Assembly (NCBI RefSeq): GCF_023700755.1
Contig: NZ_JAMKOJ010000004.1
Span: 124,001-188,000, forward strand
DNA length: 64,000 nucleotides
Direction of reading: 5' to 3'
Source of the DNA: Allorhizobium sonneratiae
GTDB taxonomy: Bacteria; Pseudomonadota; Alphaproteobacteria; Rhizobiales; Rhizobiaceae
Both the position numbers and the translations under genes were made by a program. Of the stretch, positions 17,292-25,447 are shown piece after piece (positions within the stretch are counted from its first letter, which is position 1; every line of letters begins with the position of its first letter). A model generated the notes under the pieces. That model was not told where the DNA came from, made no database searches, and saw only the letters and a program-made list of their open reading frames with translations.

Positions 17292-17316
17292 CCTGGAAAC
17301 ATCAAAAGCCAGGGGG

Positions 17317-17346
17317 GCCGGACAGCCTTGGCAAAGGCAATCCGGC
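17317..17346 (-). promoter_or_regulatory. Intercistronic hairpin after binding-protein gene
   Basis: GCCGGA (17317-17322) pairs with TCCGGC (17341-17346), and inside it GCCTT pairs with AAGGC around GGCA. It lies between the binding-protein stop and LivH. Such hairpins commonly stabilise or partly terminate the binding-protein transcript so that it is made in excess; that role is inferred. Confidence 0.5.
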
Positions 17347-17352
17347 AGGCGA

Positions 17353-18573
17353 TCAGGTCAGCGGAAAGATCGGCTTTGCCGAGGCAAATTCCGCAGGCCG
17401 GATCACGTCGATCTTGCCGTTCTGGACCTGCGTGTTCACCGGCTGCGCGCCTTCGTTCTGACCGTTCACGAAGCGGGTCAGGCCATAGGGCATGCCGTGC
17501 TTGTCCCAGGTCGAGCTGTTCAGCGCTGCAATCACCTTTTCCTTGTCCGTCGAACCGGCACGCTCGATGGCGTCCGCCAGAAGCGCGACGGCGTTATAGG
17601 TCAGGTAGACCTCGTAGGTGTAAAACAACCCCTTGGCCTCGACCGCCGCCTTGCGTGCCAATGCCAGATCCGATTTCGGATTGTACCAGTGGTTGCAGTC
17701 CATCACGCCTTCGGCAGCCTGCGGAAAATCCTTGACGAATTTGAAGGACGAGGCCGCACCGCCAAGAACGGAGTAAATGGCCTTCGCCTTGACCTGCTGC
17801 TGGCGGATCGTGCGGGCAAGCAGGACATATTCGTTGTAGTAATTGGCGGGAATGACGATATCCGGCTGAACCGATTTGATCTGGAGCGCAATGTTGGTAA
17901 AATCGCGCATCGGCGTCGGGTGGCTGATCACCGCAAGGATCTTGAAGCCATGTTCCGGCAGCTTCTCCGACAGCAGTTTTGCCGTGCCGGCGCCAAAGGC
18001 GGAATCCTCGTGAACGATCACCACCGTCTTTGCCGGCGAACCGGCATCCTTGTTGATCTGAGCAAGCGCCGTAACCGCATCCGAGGCGATCTTGCCATAG
18101 CCCGGGCTGAAGCGGAACGTGTTCTTCAGGCCACGGGTGACGATGGTGTCTGTGACGCCGACATCAACGACATGCGGCGTGTTGGTCTTGGCGGCTTCCT
18201 GGCTGGTGGCAAGCGTGATGGCGGAGGCGTAGCCGGCAACGATGCCGCAGGCACCGGCCTCGATCGCCTTGGCCGTCTCGGAGGCGCCGACATCGGGCTT
18301 GGAAAGGCTGTCGCCGAGAATGGCCTCAAGCTTGGCGCCGCCCAGCGACTTGATGCCGCCTGCGGCATTGATGTCGGAAATGGCCAGTTCACCGCCCGCG
18401 CGGCATTGCGTGCCGGAATAGGCGAGCGCGCCTGTGACGGGATGGATCAGTCCGATCTTGATTGACGATGGCGCGGCCCTGAGCACTCCGGGAGCAGCCA
18501 GCACACCGGCCGTGATGGCGCTACCTGCCAGAAACTGGCGACGGTCGATACCGTTCCTAAATCGCGTCCTCAT
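17353..18573 (-). CDS. Branched-chain-type ABC importer binding protein, Tat-exported (Peripla_BP_6)
   Basis: A 406-residue periplasmic binding protein of the Leu/Ile/Val type. The N-terminus has a twin-arginine signal, DRRQFLAGSAITAGVLAAPG (residues 10-29), so it is likely folded before export. The mature protein begins with IKIGLIHPVTGALAYSGTQ, the standard Peripla_BP_6 start, and continues as the two-lobed fold. It is first in the 12-gene operon, so its ligand is the pathway's substrate. The family binds amino acids, amides, urea and aromatic acids, so the fold alone does not name the ligand. Confidence 0.93.
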   Translation of the reverse strand: MRTRFRNGIDRRQFLAGSAITAGVLAAPGVLRAAPSSIKIGLIHPVTGALAYSGTQCRAGGELAISDINAAGGIKSLGGAKLEAILGDSLSKPDVGASETAKAIEAGACGIVAGYASAITLATSQEAAKTNTPHVVDVGVTDTIVTRGLKNTFRFSPGYGKIASDAVTALAQINKDAGSPAKTVVIVHEDSAFGAGTAKLLSEKLPEHGFKILAVISHPTPMRDFTNIALQIKSVQPDIVIPANYYNEYVLLARTIRQQQVKAKAIYSVLGGAASSFKFVKDFPQAAEGVMDCNHWYNPKSDLALARKAAVEAKGLFYTYEVYLTYNAVALLADAIERAGSTDKEKVIAALNSSTWDKHGMPYGLTRFVNGQNEGAQPVNTQVQNGKIDVIRPAEFASAKPIFPLT

Positions 18574-18649
18574 ATTTTGTCCTCTCTTTCGGTTAATATG
18601 GCACCGGCGGTTTCTCCGCCTTTTTATTGCCTTTGGCTTCCGCAGCCGG

Positions 18650-18754
18650 CTACAGCGCCGTGCGTTTTATAAAACGCACAAAGGACGCTGTAACACTTTA
18701 AATCTGCTGCATAATTTTCTCCTTAAACCGATTCCGGTTTAAGGAATTATGCAG
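18650..18754 (+). repeat. Palindromic intergenic mosaic element, second type (copy 1)
   Basis: This element consists of two hairpins. TACAGCG...CGCTGTA encloses the perfect 20-bp palindrome GTGCGTTTTATAAAACGCAC (18660-18679). CCTTAAACCG and CGGTTTAAGG (18721-18744) are nested within CTGCATAATT...AATTATGCAG. An inverted partial copy is at 28315-28375 and a diverged copy at 46943-47047. It abuts a TAGAGCA-type element, and together they fill the gap between the GntR gene and the binding-protein gene, where the big operon's promoter should be. Confidence 0.75.
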
Positions 18755-18860
18755 TAGAGCATTTCACTGTTTCACGGAAACTGTGAAATTCTCTAACTCT
18801 TTGTTTTTACGCAATTCCGGACGGAAAACCGTTTCACACTTTTCTCGGGATACTGCTCTA
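18755..18860 (+). repeat. TAGAGCA-type mosaic element (best copy)
   Basis: A 106-bp element with inverted ends TAGAGCA (18755-18761) and TGCTCTA (18854-18860). Inside is a hairpin, TTTCACTGTTTC...GAAACTGTGAAA, then AACTCTTTGTTTTTACGC and GGACGGAAAACCG. The final CTA, read on the minus strand, is the TAG stop of the GntR gene. It closely matches the reverse complement of 62237-62340. Confidence 0.8.
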
Positions 18861-19694
18861 GACGGAACCCGGGGTCTCGCTGGGGCTGATCGGGGGGTTG
18901 TCCGCCTCCCAGCGCGCGCCATCCTCCCCGTTGACGCGCGTCAGATTCATGGCAAACCGATAAAGATCGGGGCGATACAGGATAGAGATATATTCCACCG
19001 CGCGACCGCTATCGTCGCGAACCACACGCCGGACATCAAGCAACGCCGCCCCGGTCTGCACATTGAGTGCCTTGGCAACCTGTGGCGTTGCAAGCGTCGC
19101 GGTGATGGTCTGCTGGGCGGAGGCAACCCGCACCCCTGCCCGCTCAAGCAGATGCAGCAAGGGCAGCGTGCGCATGTCATCGACGCAGTAGCTGCGGCCG
19201 ATATCGTCTGGAACCCAGGTCTCAAGCCAGGAGAGCGGCGTACCCTTGTAGGAGCGCACGCGCAGGGAGCGTTGCGCCTCGGCGTCTTCCGCAAGCCCAA
19301 GCGCCATCGCAGCCGTCGTCGATGCCCGGCGATACTCGAATTCCAGAACCTCCACCGTTGTGAGCTGGCCCATACGGGAGATATTTTCGATCCAGCCGTC
19401 AACCGAAACGGCAAACGGCGTCATGGCGGCACCGCGCGCAACGATCGTACCGCGCCCGCGCGACCTTGTGACCAGACCTTCGGCCGCCAGTTCGTCCATG
19501 GAGCGCTTTGCCGTTATGCGGGACACGCCAAAGCGTTCGCAAATCTCGGCTTCAGAGGGCAGCCTCTCCCCCTCGGCATGAATACCGGAGGCGATCTGGT
19601 CTCGCAGGATCACGGCAACCTGATGAAACAGGGGGATGCCGCTGCGCGTGTCCAACGTAACCTTCCCGTCCGTACCCTCCTGCACGTCAGCCAC
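18858..19694 (-). CDS. GntR-family transcriptional regulator with UTRA domain (HutC type)
   Basis: A 278-residue regulator. The N-terminal winged helix (about residues 14-80) contains SGIPLFHQVAVILRDQIASG and the recognition part CERFGVSRITAKRSMDELAA. A UTRA effector domain follows (about 95-250: RSYKGTPLSWLETWVPDDIG). Such proteins repress transport/catabolic operons until a metabolite binds. It is the gene immediately upstream of the 12-gene operon on the same strand, so it is the likely regulator. Its TAG stop is the last trinucleotide of a mosaic repeat. Confidence 0.92.
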   Translation of the reverse strand: MADVQEGTDGKVTLDTRSGIPLFHQVAVILRDQIASGIHAEGERLPSEAEICERFGVSRITAKRSMDELAAEGLVTRSRGRGTIVARGAAMTPFAVSVDGWIENISRMGQLTTVEVLEFEYRRASTTAAMALGLAEDAEAQRSLRVRSYKGTPLSWLETWVPDDIGRSYCVDDMRTLPLLHLLERAGVRVASAQQTITATLATPQVAKALNVQTGAALLDVRRVVRDDSGRAVEYISILYRPDLYRFAMNLTRVNGEDGARWEADNPPISPSETPGSV

Positions 19695-19714
19695 CTTCGT
19701 TTGACCGCGACAAC

Positions 19715-19749
19715 TGACATATTTGTATTAATGTCATATTTATATGTCA
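19715..19749. promoter_or_regulatory. Candidate GntR operator
   Basis: Just upstream of the GntR start (19694) is an AT-rich block with TGACATAT (19715-19722) and its inverse ATATGTCA (19742-19749), plus ATGTCATAT between them (19731-19739). Tight inverted half-sites directly at a GntR start suggest autoregulation. I did not find the same sequence before the 12-gene operon, where mosaic repeats occupy the gap. Confidence 0.45.
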
Positions 19750-19750
19750 A

Positions 19751-19925
19751 TAGAGCATTTCATCAAAATACGGATGCGGGTTTATCGTGAAGAGATGTGC
19801 CGGAAAAACGCATTCAAGCATGTCGCGTTTCATTCTCCTCAATGAAACGCGACATGCTCTAACTTCTTGTTTTTCCACATTTCCTATTGGAAAACCGCTA
19901 CACACTTTTCTCGGGACAATGCTTA
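19751..19925 (+). repeat. Long TAGAGCA-type mosaic element with 18-bp perfect hairpin
   Basis: A 175-bp variant starting TAGAGCATTT and ending ACAATGCTTA. It contains a perfect 18-bp stem, AGCATGTCGCGTTTCATT (19817-19834) and its complement (19841-19858), around the loop CTCCTC, followed by TAACTTCTTGTTTTT. The last three bases, TTA, read on the minus strand, form the TAA stop of the TPP-enzyme gene. The hairpin with its T-rich tail could act as a terminator toward the plus strand. Confidence 0.7.
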
Positions 19926-21677
19926 GACGTAACGCACGTCCTCTGCCGTTGTGCTGAGCGGGTCCTTGCCGCGTTTTCTAAGCCAGGAATAGACCGGCGG
20001 AACGCGGTCTGCGATGGACTCGACATGGATGTCGATCAGGCACGGCCCCTGCGTATGGGCAAATGCCTCGGCCAGGGCCGCATCCAGCTCCTGCGCGTTT
20101 CTCGCCGTCCAAGCCTTCACGTCGAAGGCTTCGGCAATGGCCTGCCCCTTGGGTGGCATGAAATCCACGCCGAAGCACTGGTTATGGCCTTTCAGCCGAT
20201 GCAGGCCCTTGATCCAGCCGAACGTGCCGTTGTTGAAGAGAAGCAGAATGGCGGGCACCTGAAGCCGCACCAGCGTTTCCAGTTCCCCGACGCTCATGCC
20301 AAAGGAGCCATCGCCGAACATGCCGATCGGGCGGCGTTCATTGTCGGCAAACCAGGCCCCGACTGTGGCAGGCAGCGCTGAGCCAAGGCCGCCGAAGGCG
20401 CGGGGAATGGCAAAGCGCGTGCGCCGGTCCTTGAGCTTCAGGAAGCGGGTCATATGCGGTGTCGGCGTACCGGCATCGGAATAGATATGGGCGGGCTTGC
20501 CAGAGGCTTCCAATGCTTCGTTGAAGCAGCGCACCGCCCGTTCGGGGCGCAGCGGGCTTGCCTCGCTGTTGAGCAATGCTTGCGCATTGTCCCAAAAATC
20601 GGCACGCAGGCCGTTCAGTTCGTCCACCCAGTCCTGTGTGCGGGCAGCATCGTTGTTCTCGGGCGCCATGGCGATCAACTGCTCCAGTACCAGCCGGGCA
20701 TCGCCCTGCACCGACACGACATTCTCGTAATTATTGGCCATGATTTCCGGATCGATATCGATCTGCGCCACCCGCTTGTTGAGCGTGATTTTCGGAAAGG
20801 TCCAGCCAATGGTGACGACGCTGCCCATGCGCGAGCCGACGAAGAGCACAAAATCCGCATGTTCCAGCGCCCAGTTGGCATGGGGATGAAAACCGTTATC
20901 GCCGATAACGCCAACCGCAAGGCGATGATCGTCCGGCATCGTGCCCTGACCGGTCATGGTGGTGCAGACGGGAATGTTGAGCTTTTCCGCCAGCGCCGTG
21001 ACCTCAGGCCCCGCACAGGAGCGATTGACGCCGCCGCCCGACACGATCAAAGGCCGCTTCGAGGAGGTCAGCAGCTCTAAAACCGTGTCGAGCTTGCCCG
21101 GTGCCGGAAGCGTCGGATAGGCGGGGAACTGTTTGCACTCCGTTTCCACATGCAGGGAAACACGGGCGGGATCGACCTCGGCGAGCAGCATATCCTCCGG
21201 AATTTGCAGATGCACCGCCCCCGGCTTGCCGGAGCAGGCGACGCGAAAGGCCCGGCGAATGATTTCCGGCAGCTTTTCCGGGCTTTTCACCTGCACCGAC
21301 ATCTTGGTGATCGGCTCGAACAGACGGGCGCAATCAAGCTCCGTCAGCACGCCGCGTCCTTCTCCCGGCAGCGGAATGTCGATGGTCAACAGAATGACCG
21401 GCACGGAAGAGGAGTTGGATTCGGCCACCGGCGGCAGGGAATACATGGCGCCCGCCCCTGACGGGCATTCGAAAACGCCGGGCTTGCGGGTGAAGCGGCC
21501 ATAGGCATCGGCCATATAGCCTGCGGACCGTTCGTCACGGGCCATGACGTGACGGATCTTGCCTTCCTTCTGTTGCAGGGCTTCGTAAAAGGGAACATTG
21601 GTGTCGCCCGGAACGCCGAAGATCACTTCGACGCCATAGCCAATCAGCATTTCGACAAGGATATCTGCACCGCGCAC
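19923..21677 (-). CDS. Thiamine-pyrophosphate-dependent enzyme, acetolactate-synthase/decarboxylase family
   Basis: A 584-residue three-domain TPP enzyme. The cofactor-activating Glu is E49 in ARDERSAGYMADAYGR, the central domain carries PLIVSGGGVNRS, and the TPP/Mg motif begins GDGSFGMSVGELE (about residues 455-467) and ends at FNNGTFGW. These enzymes decarboxylate or ligate 2-oxo acids. The GTG start has a GGGAGA site 5 bases upstream. It follows a D-amino-acid-oxidase-like gene, so the 2-oxo acid product of that enzyme is a plausible substrate. The family is too broad to name the reaction. Confidence 0.88.
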   Translation of the reverse strand: MRGADILVEMLIGYGVEVIFGVPGDTNVPFYEALQQKEGKIRHVMARDERSAGYMADAYGRFTRKPGVFECPSGAGAMYSLPPVAESNSSSVPVILLTIDIPLPGEGRGVLTELDCARLFEPITKMSVQVKSPEKLPEIIRRAFRVACSGKPGAVHLQIPEDMLLAEVDPARVSLHVETECKQFPAYPTLPAPGKLDTVLELLTSSKRPLIVSGGGVNRSCAGPEVTALAEKLNIPVCTTMTGQGTMPDDHRLAVGVIGDNGFHPHANWALEHADFVLFVGSRMGSVVTIGWTFPKITLNKRVAQIDIDPEIMANNYENVVSVQGDARLVLEQLIAMAPENNDAARTQDWVDELNGLRADFWDNAQALLNSEASPLRPERAVRCFNEALEASGKPAHIYSDAGTPTPHMTRFLKLKDRRTRFAIPRAFGGLGSALPATVGAWFADNERRPIGMFGDGSFGMSVGELETLVRLQVPAILLLFNNGTFGWIKGLHRLKGHNQCFGVDFMPPKGQAIAEAFDVKAWTARNAQELDAALAEAFAHTQGPCLIDIHVESIADRVPPVYSWLRKRGKDPLSTTAEDVRYV

Positions 21678-21789
21678 GGCAATCTCCCGGTTCTGGAGTA
21701 GAGGATGTCACAGACTGTGACGATGGGGGGCAGCGCCTCCGATGGACGGAACGGGAGGGGTCTTCCCCACCCGGGTCCGCAATCCGTTT

Positions 21790-23043
21790 TCATCGGAAGC
21801 GCTGCGGTGAAAAGGGGCTGAGATCGCGTTCCGGCGGCTTGCCGCTGACAAGATCAGCCGCGAGCCTTCCCGTGATCGGGCCTGAGGCAAAACCGACATG
21901 GCCGTGACCGAAGGCATGGATCACATCCCGCAAGCTGGATGCCGTGCCGATCACCGGCTTTCCGTCGGGCGTGGAGGGGCGATGTCCCATCCAGCGATCG
22001 ACCGGCATGTCCTGCCTGTTGGCCAGACCGGAATAGGTTTTAGCGGCGTGATCAAGCAGAATATCGACCCGTTTCCAGTTGGGTGGCGTCTCCACCGAAG
22101 CCAGCTCCACCTGACCGGAGAGACGCAGCCCCTGCGCCGTCGGCGTATTGGCCATCTTGCCATCGCTTGGCATGACGGGATGGGCCGGTCCGCTGACCTC
22201 TGCACCGATCACGCCGTGATAGCCCCGCTCGGATTCGAGCGGAATGCGATCTCCGGCCATTCGTGCCAAAACCTTGGACCAGACCCCCGCCGTGATCACT
22301 GCGCGGTCGCAGGCAATCTCGCCCTGATCGGTCCTGACGGCTATCAGCCGGTCACCGCTCATGGCAAAGCCCAAGGCCCTGGCTTTTATCAGGCGCGCGC
22401 CGCGGGTGACCGCCTCCTGAACGAGAGCGCTCACATAGCGGCCGGGATCGATGCAATGGGCACCGGCCTCAGCCAGAACGCCGAAACGGTAATGGTCAGA
22501 AAGGGCAGGTTCGCGTGCCCTGAGGCTTTTCTCGTCCAGCTCCCGCCAGACAAGGCCGGTGAGACGCCGCAAATGCCAGGCCAGTTTCTCTCGCTCGAAA
22601 TCCGCCCGCTCCGGATAGGCATAGAGCAGCCCTTCGCGTTTGATCAGTTCGGGCTGGCCAATGCTTTCCGCCAGTGCCATATGCCGTTCGGGACTGTCTT
22701 TTAAAAGCGAGGAGAGGGCTTTCGCGGTTCGTTCGACGCGCGGCAGGCTGGACCCGGCCAGCAGAAAACGGACAAGCCATGGTAAAAGCCTGACGCTGTG
22801 TTGCCAGCGGATGACCAGAGGGCCGTGGGGATTGAGGAGATAGCCCGGCACCTGTTTCCAGAGCCCCGGCATGGACATGGGCACCACCGAGGCGGGGCTG
22901 ATCCAGCAGCCGTGCCCGTAGCTTGCCGCCTGTCGCCCACCCGGTTCGCCCGCTTCAATGATCGTAACCTCATGGCCATCACGCAGCAATTCGAGAGCGG
23001 TGCACGCTCCGACAATGCCCGCGCCAATGACTGTGACATGCAT
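21790..23043 (-). CDS. FAD-dependent D-amino-acid dehydrogenase-like protein (DAO family)
   Basis: A 417-residue flavoprotein. FAD binding is by VTVIGAGIVGACTALELLR at residues 3-21, and the C-terminal block is HAFGHGHVGFASGPITGRLA. The length and the AASYGHGCWISPASVVPMSM block resemble DadA, the membrane-associated D-amino-acid dehydrogenase. The ATG at 23043 has an AAGGGG site 6 bases upstream; an ATG eight codons earlier lacks one. With the racemase-like gene in the same cluster, L- to D-conversion followed by oxidation is plausible. Confidence 0.88.
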   Translation of the reverse strand: MHVTVIGAGIVGACTALELLRDGHEVTIIEAGEPGGRQAASYGHGCWISPASVVPMSMPGLWKQVPGYLLNPHGPLVIRWQHSVRLLPWLVRFLLAGSSLPRVERTAKALSSLLKDSPERHMALAESIGQPELIKREGLLYAYPERADFEREKLAWHLRRLTGLVWRELDEKSLRAREPALSDHYRFGVLAEAGAHCIDPGRYVSALVQEAVTRGARLIKARALGFAMSGDRLIAVRTDQGEIACDRAVITAGVWSKVLARMAGDRIPLESERGYHGVIGAEVSGPAHPVMPSDGKMANTPTAQGLRLSGQVELASVETPPNWKRVDILLDHAAKTYSGLANRQDMPVDRWMGHRPSTPDGKPVIGTASSLRDVIHAFGHGHVGFASGPITGRLAADLVSGKPPERDLSPFSPQRFR

Positions 23044-23156
23044 GTTCGGCCCCTTATGAAATGGCATTGGTCATTCTTGTGACACGGCAACACGTCTTCC
23101 TTCACGCTTTCGGGGGAAAGCGCGGGATAGGGTGTCAGCCGCACGTGTCGTTATGT

Positions 23157-23187
23157 CGCGAGGCGGATCGTTCCGGTGCGCCTCGCG
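23157..23187. terminator. Strong hairpin between ABC ATPase and oxidase genes
   Basis: CGCGAGGCG (23157-23165) pairs perfectly with CGCCTCGCG (23179-23187) across a 13-base loop, in the 158-bp gap after the ATPase stop. There is no T-run on the minus-strand side, so it may be an attenuator or mRNA stabiliser rather than a full terminator. Confidence 0.45.
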
Positions 23188-23201
23188 GTGTTTCAGCAGT
23201 T

Positions 23202-23972
23202 TTAAGTCAACCCGCCATGGAAATGGCTGAGAAAGGCCTGTGTGGCCGGTTCTCTCGGGTTTTCAATCACTTGTCGTGCCTCGCCTTCTTCCACCACACA
23301 GCCGTCGCGCATGAAGACCACCCGGTCGGCCACATCTCTGGCAAAGGCCATTTCATGGGTCACCAGCAGCATGGTCATGCCTTCGGCGGCGAGCGAACGG
23401 ATGACGGCCAGCACCTCGCCCACCAGTTCGGGGTCGAGTGCCGATGTCGCTTCGTCAAACAGCATGACTTCGGGCTTCATGGCCAGCGCCCGGGCAATCG
23501 CGACCCGCTGCTTTTGCCCGCCGGACAGGCTGTCCGGATGGGCCTTTGCCTTTTCGGCGAGACCGACCTTGGCGAGCAGGTCATGGGCCAGCGCCTTTGC
23601 CTCGGCCTTCGGCATGCGCAAGACAGTCACCGGCCCTTCCATCACATTCTGCTCGACCGTCATATGCGGAAACAGATTGAAGCTCTGGAACACCATGCCG
23701 GTGCGGGCGCGGAAGGCTGCCAGCACCTTGTCGCGCGGCAGGTTACGGGTGGTGGAAAAGTCGATCGCCTGGCTGCCGACGCGGATAAAGCCTTTTTCCG
23801 GAACCGTCAGCAGGTTGACGCTGCGCAACAGGGTCGATTTGCCGGAGCCGCTTGGTCCGATCAGCGCAACGACATCGCCTCTTTTGACGTTGAGCGTAAT
23901 ATCTTTCAGCACCGTCAGATCGCCGAAGGATTTTTGGACGCCGATCAGTTCAATCATGGTCTCGTTGGTCAT
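23202..23972 (-). CDS. Polar amino acid ABC importer ATPase (GlnQ-like)
   Basis: A 256-residue ATPase of the amino-acid importer class. Walker [16 protein letters not shown], signature [17 protein letters not shown] and Walker [21 protein letters not shown] are intact. The two short openings MTNET/MIEL leave the start slightly uncertain. It follows the permease by 19 bases and would serve the SBP_bac_3 protein at 25448-26290. Confidence 0.94.
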   Translation of the reverse strand: MTNETMIELIGVQKSFGDLTVLKDITLNVKRGDVVALIGPSGSGKSTLLRSVNLLTVPEKGFIRVGSQAIDFSTTRNLPRDKVLAAFRARTGMVFQSFNLFPHMTVEQNVMEGPVTVLRMPKAEAKALAHDLLAKVGLAEKAKAHPDSLSGGQKQRVAIARALAMKPEVMLFDEATSALDPELVGEVLAVIRSLAAEGMTMLLVTHEMAFARDVADRVVFMRDGCVVEEGEARQVIENPREPATQAFLSHFHGGLT

Positions 23973-23991
23973 GGCGTGATCCTTCGCAAAA

Positions 23992-24651
23992 TCAGTGGCT
24001 GCGGCGCGCTTCGAGCCGGTGGGCCAAGCGGGTCAGCGGGAAGAGGAGGATGAAGTAGATCACGGCGATCATGGTGTAGGTTTCAAGCGGCCGATAGCTG
24101 GACGAGGTGATCAGCTGTCCCTGATAGAGCAGGTCCGGCACGGCGAGCACGGACAGCAGCGAGGTGTTCTTCAGCTGCAAAACCGTCTGGTTCATCAGCG
24201 GCGGCACCATCTGGCGAAAGGCCTGAGGCAGAATGACCCGCGCCATCAACTGGTGACGGCGCATACCAATCGCACGGCCCGCATCCCACTGGCCGGGATC
24301 GACGGAGATGATCCCGCCACGGATGATTTCGCCGAAGAAGGAGCCGCCATAAAGCGTCAGCGTCACAAAGGCGGCAACGCCCGCCGACATCTCGATGCCC
24401 GTCAGCATCGGCAGGGCGTAATAGCACCACACCAATTGCACCAGAACCGGCGTACAGCGGAAAATTTCGGTAAACCCGATGATGACGGAGCCAATGAAAC
24501 GCAGGCTGGACAAACGCGCCAGAGCGATGACGCAGCCAAGAACCAGGCCCGACAATGCCGTACCGATCGTAAAGCCGATGGTATAGAGGACACCGGTCCA
24601 GATCAGGCTCTTATATTGAAGCAGGAAGCCGAAGTCCCATTGATAATGCAT
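23992..24651 (-). CDS. Polar amino acid ABC importer permease (HisM/GlnP type)
   Basis: A 219-residue permease with about five membrane segments. The motif [20 protein letters not shown] marks the ATPase-coupling EAA loop of this class, followed by [20 protein letters not shown]. Only one permease gene is present, so it probably works as a homodimer. It lies between the racemase-like and ATPase genes. Confidence 0.94.
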   Translation of the reverse strand: MHYQWDFGFLLQYKSLIWTGVLYTIGFTIGTALSGLVLGCVIALARLSSLRFIGSVIIGFTEIFRCTPVLVQLVWCYYALPMLTGIEMSAGVAAFVTLTLYGGSFFGEIIRGGIISVDPGQWDAGRAIGMRRHQLMARVILPQAFRQMVPPLMNQTVLQLKNTSLLSVLAVPDLLYQGQLITSSSYRPLETYTMIAVIYFILLFPLTRLAHRLEARRSH

Positions 24652-24684
24652 GGTTGAACCCCTTTTTATTCTTATATCGTGCTT

Positions 24685-25359
24685 TCATATCCCCGGCTGG
24701 CTGGAATAAAGCCATCGACCGAGGGTCAGACTGTCGAAAACCGGCAACCCGAATTGCCGCGCAATGCGTGACGAAAACGGCGGCAGATTGGTGCATTCAA
24801 ACACCAGCGCACCGATATCGCCATGATGATGCAACAGGTCTTCGACCGTTCTGGCCAGTTCCTCCGCCAGAGCCGCAGCGTCATAAGGCTCTCCACCTTC
24901 AATCACCCCGTGAAAGGCACCGGCTTTCGGCAGTCCCGCAACCGGCGGCACCGCATGCACGCCGACCTCTGCGAAATGCCGGGACGTGAGAGAGGCGCGA
25001 TCATAGGTGATGACGCCGACCCTCCTGCCCTTTGGCAGCATGGCTGCAATCGACGGGATCTGCAAAAGACTGGAGGTGGCGACCGGAACAGGCAGGCGCT
25101 CTGCAAGTTGCGTCTGGCGAAGGGCAAGAAAGCCGCAGGAGGTCGTCAGCGCAACCGCGCCCTCCGCCACCAGTTCCTCACCGGCGGCGATGAAGGCGTC
25201 CAGAAGATCGCCATCCTGCCCGGACACCACCTTGCGGGCGGATGCGCCCTTCACCCGTTTGTAAAGCACCGGGAAAGGCCAGCTCTGTGCATTGCCGACA
25301 TCGCCGACGGGACGCTCGAAAGCGGTATCGAGCATCAGGATACCGAGGGGTCTTTTCAT
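24685..25359 (-). CDS. Aspartate/glutamate/hydantoin racemase-family protein
   Basis: A 224-residue Asp/Glu racemase superfamily protein. Both catalytic cysteine positions are present: C75 in LTTSCGFLAL and C189 in ALVFECTNLPPF, consistent with a two-base racemase or a relative such as hydantoin racemase, maleate isomerase or arylmalonate decarboxylase. The start at 25359 (MKRPLGILMLDTAFERP) was chosen because the upstream in-frame residues look non-coding and lie in a hairpin-bearing gap. Placement between binding protein and permease genes implies it acts on the imported compound. Confidence 0.85.
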   Translation of the reverse strand: MKRPLGILMLDTAFERPVGDVGNAQSWPFPVLYKRVKGASARKVVSGQDGDLLDAFIAAGEELVAEGAVALTTSCGFLALRQTQLAERLPVPVATSSLLQIPSIAAMLPKGRRVGVITYDRASLTSRHFAEVGVHAVPPVAGLPKAGAFHGVIEGGEPYDAAALAEELARTVEDLLHHHGDIGALVFECTNLPPFSSRIARQFGLPVFDSLTLGRWLYSSQPGI

Positions 25360-25379
25360 CTTTACACCATGGTGAAGAC

Positions 25380-25409
25380 CCCGCAGCCGCGACATGGCCC
25401 GACTGCGGG
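25380..25409 (-). promoter_or_regulatory. Intercistronic hairpin after SBP gene
   Basis: CCCGCAG (25380-25386) and CTGCGGG (25403-25409) form a 7-bp stem in the 88-bp gap after the binding-protein stop. It occupies the same position as the hairpins at 17317-17346 and 29909-29937 in the other importer operons. Confidence 0.45.
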
Positions 25410-25447
25410 TACAAGACAGGCTGGCCGTGAGGCGCAGCCCGTGGCGA

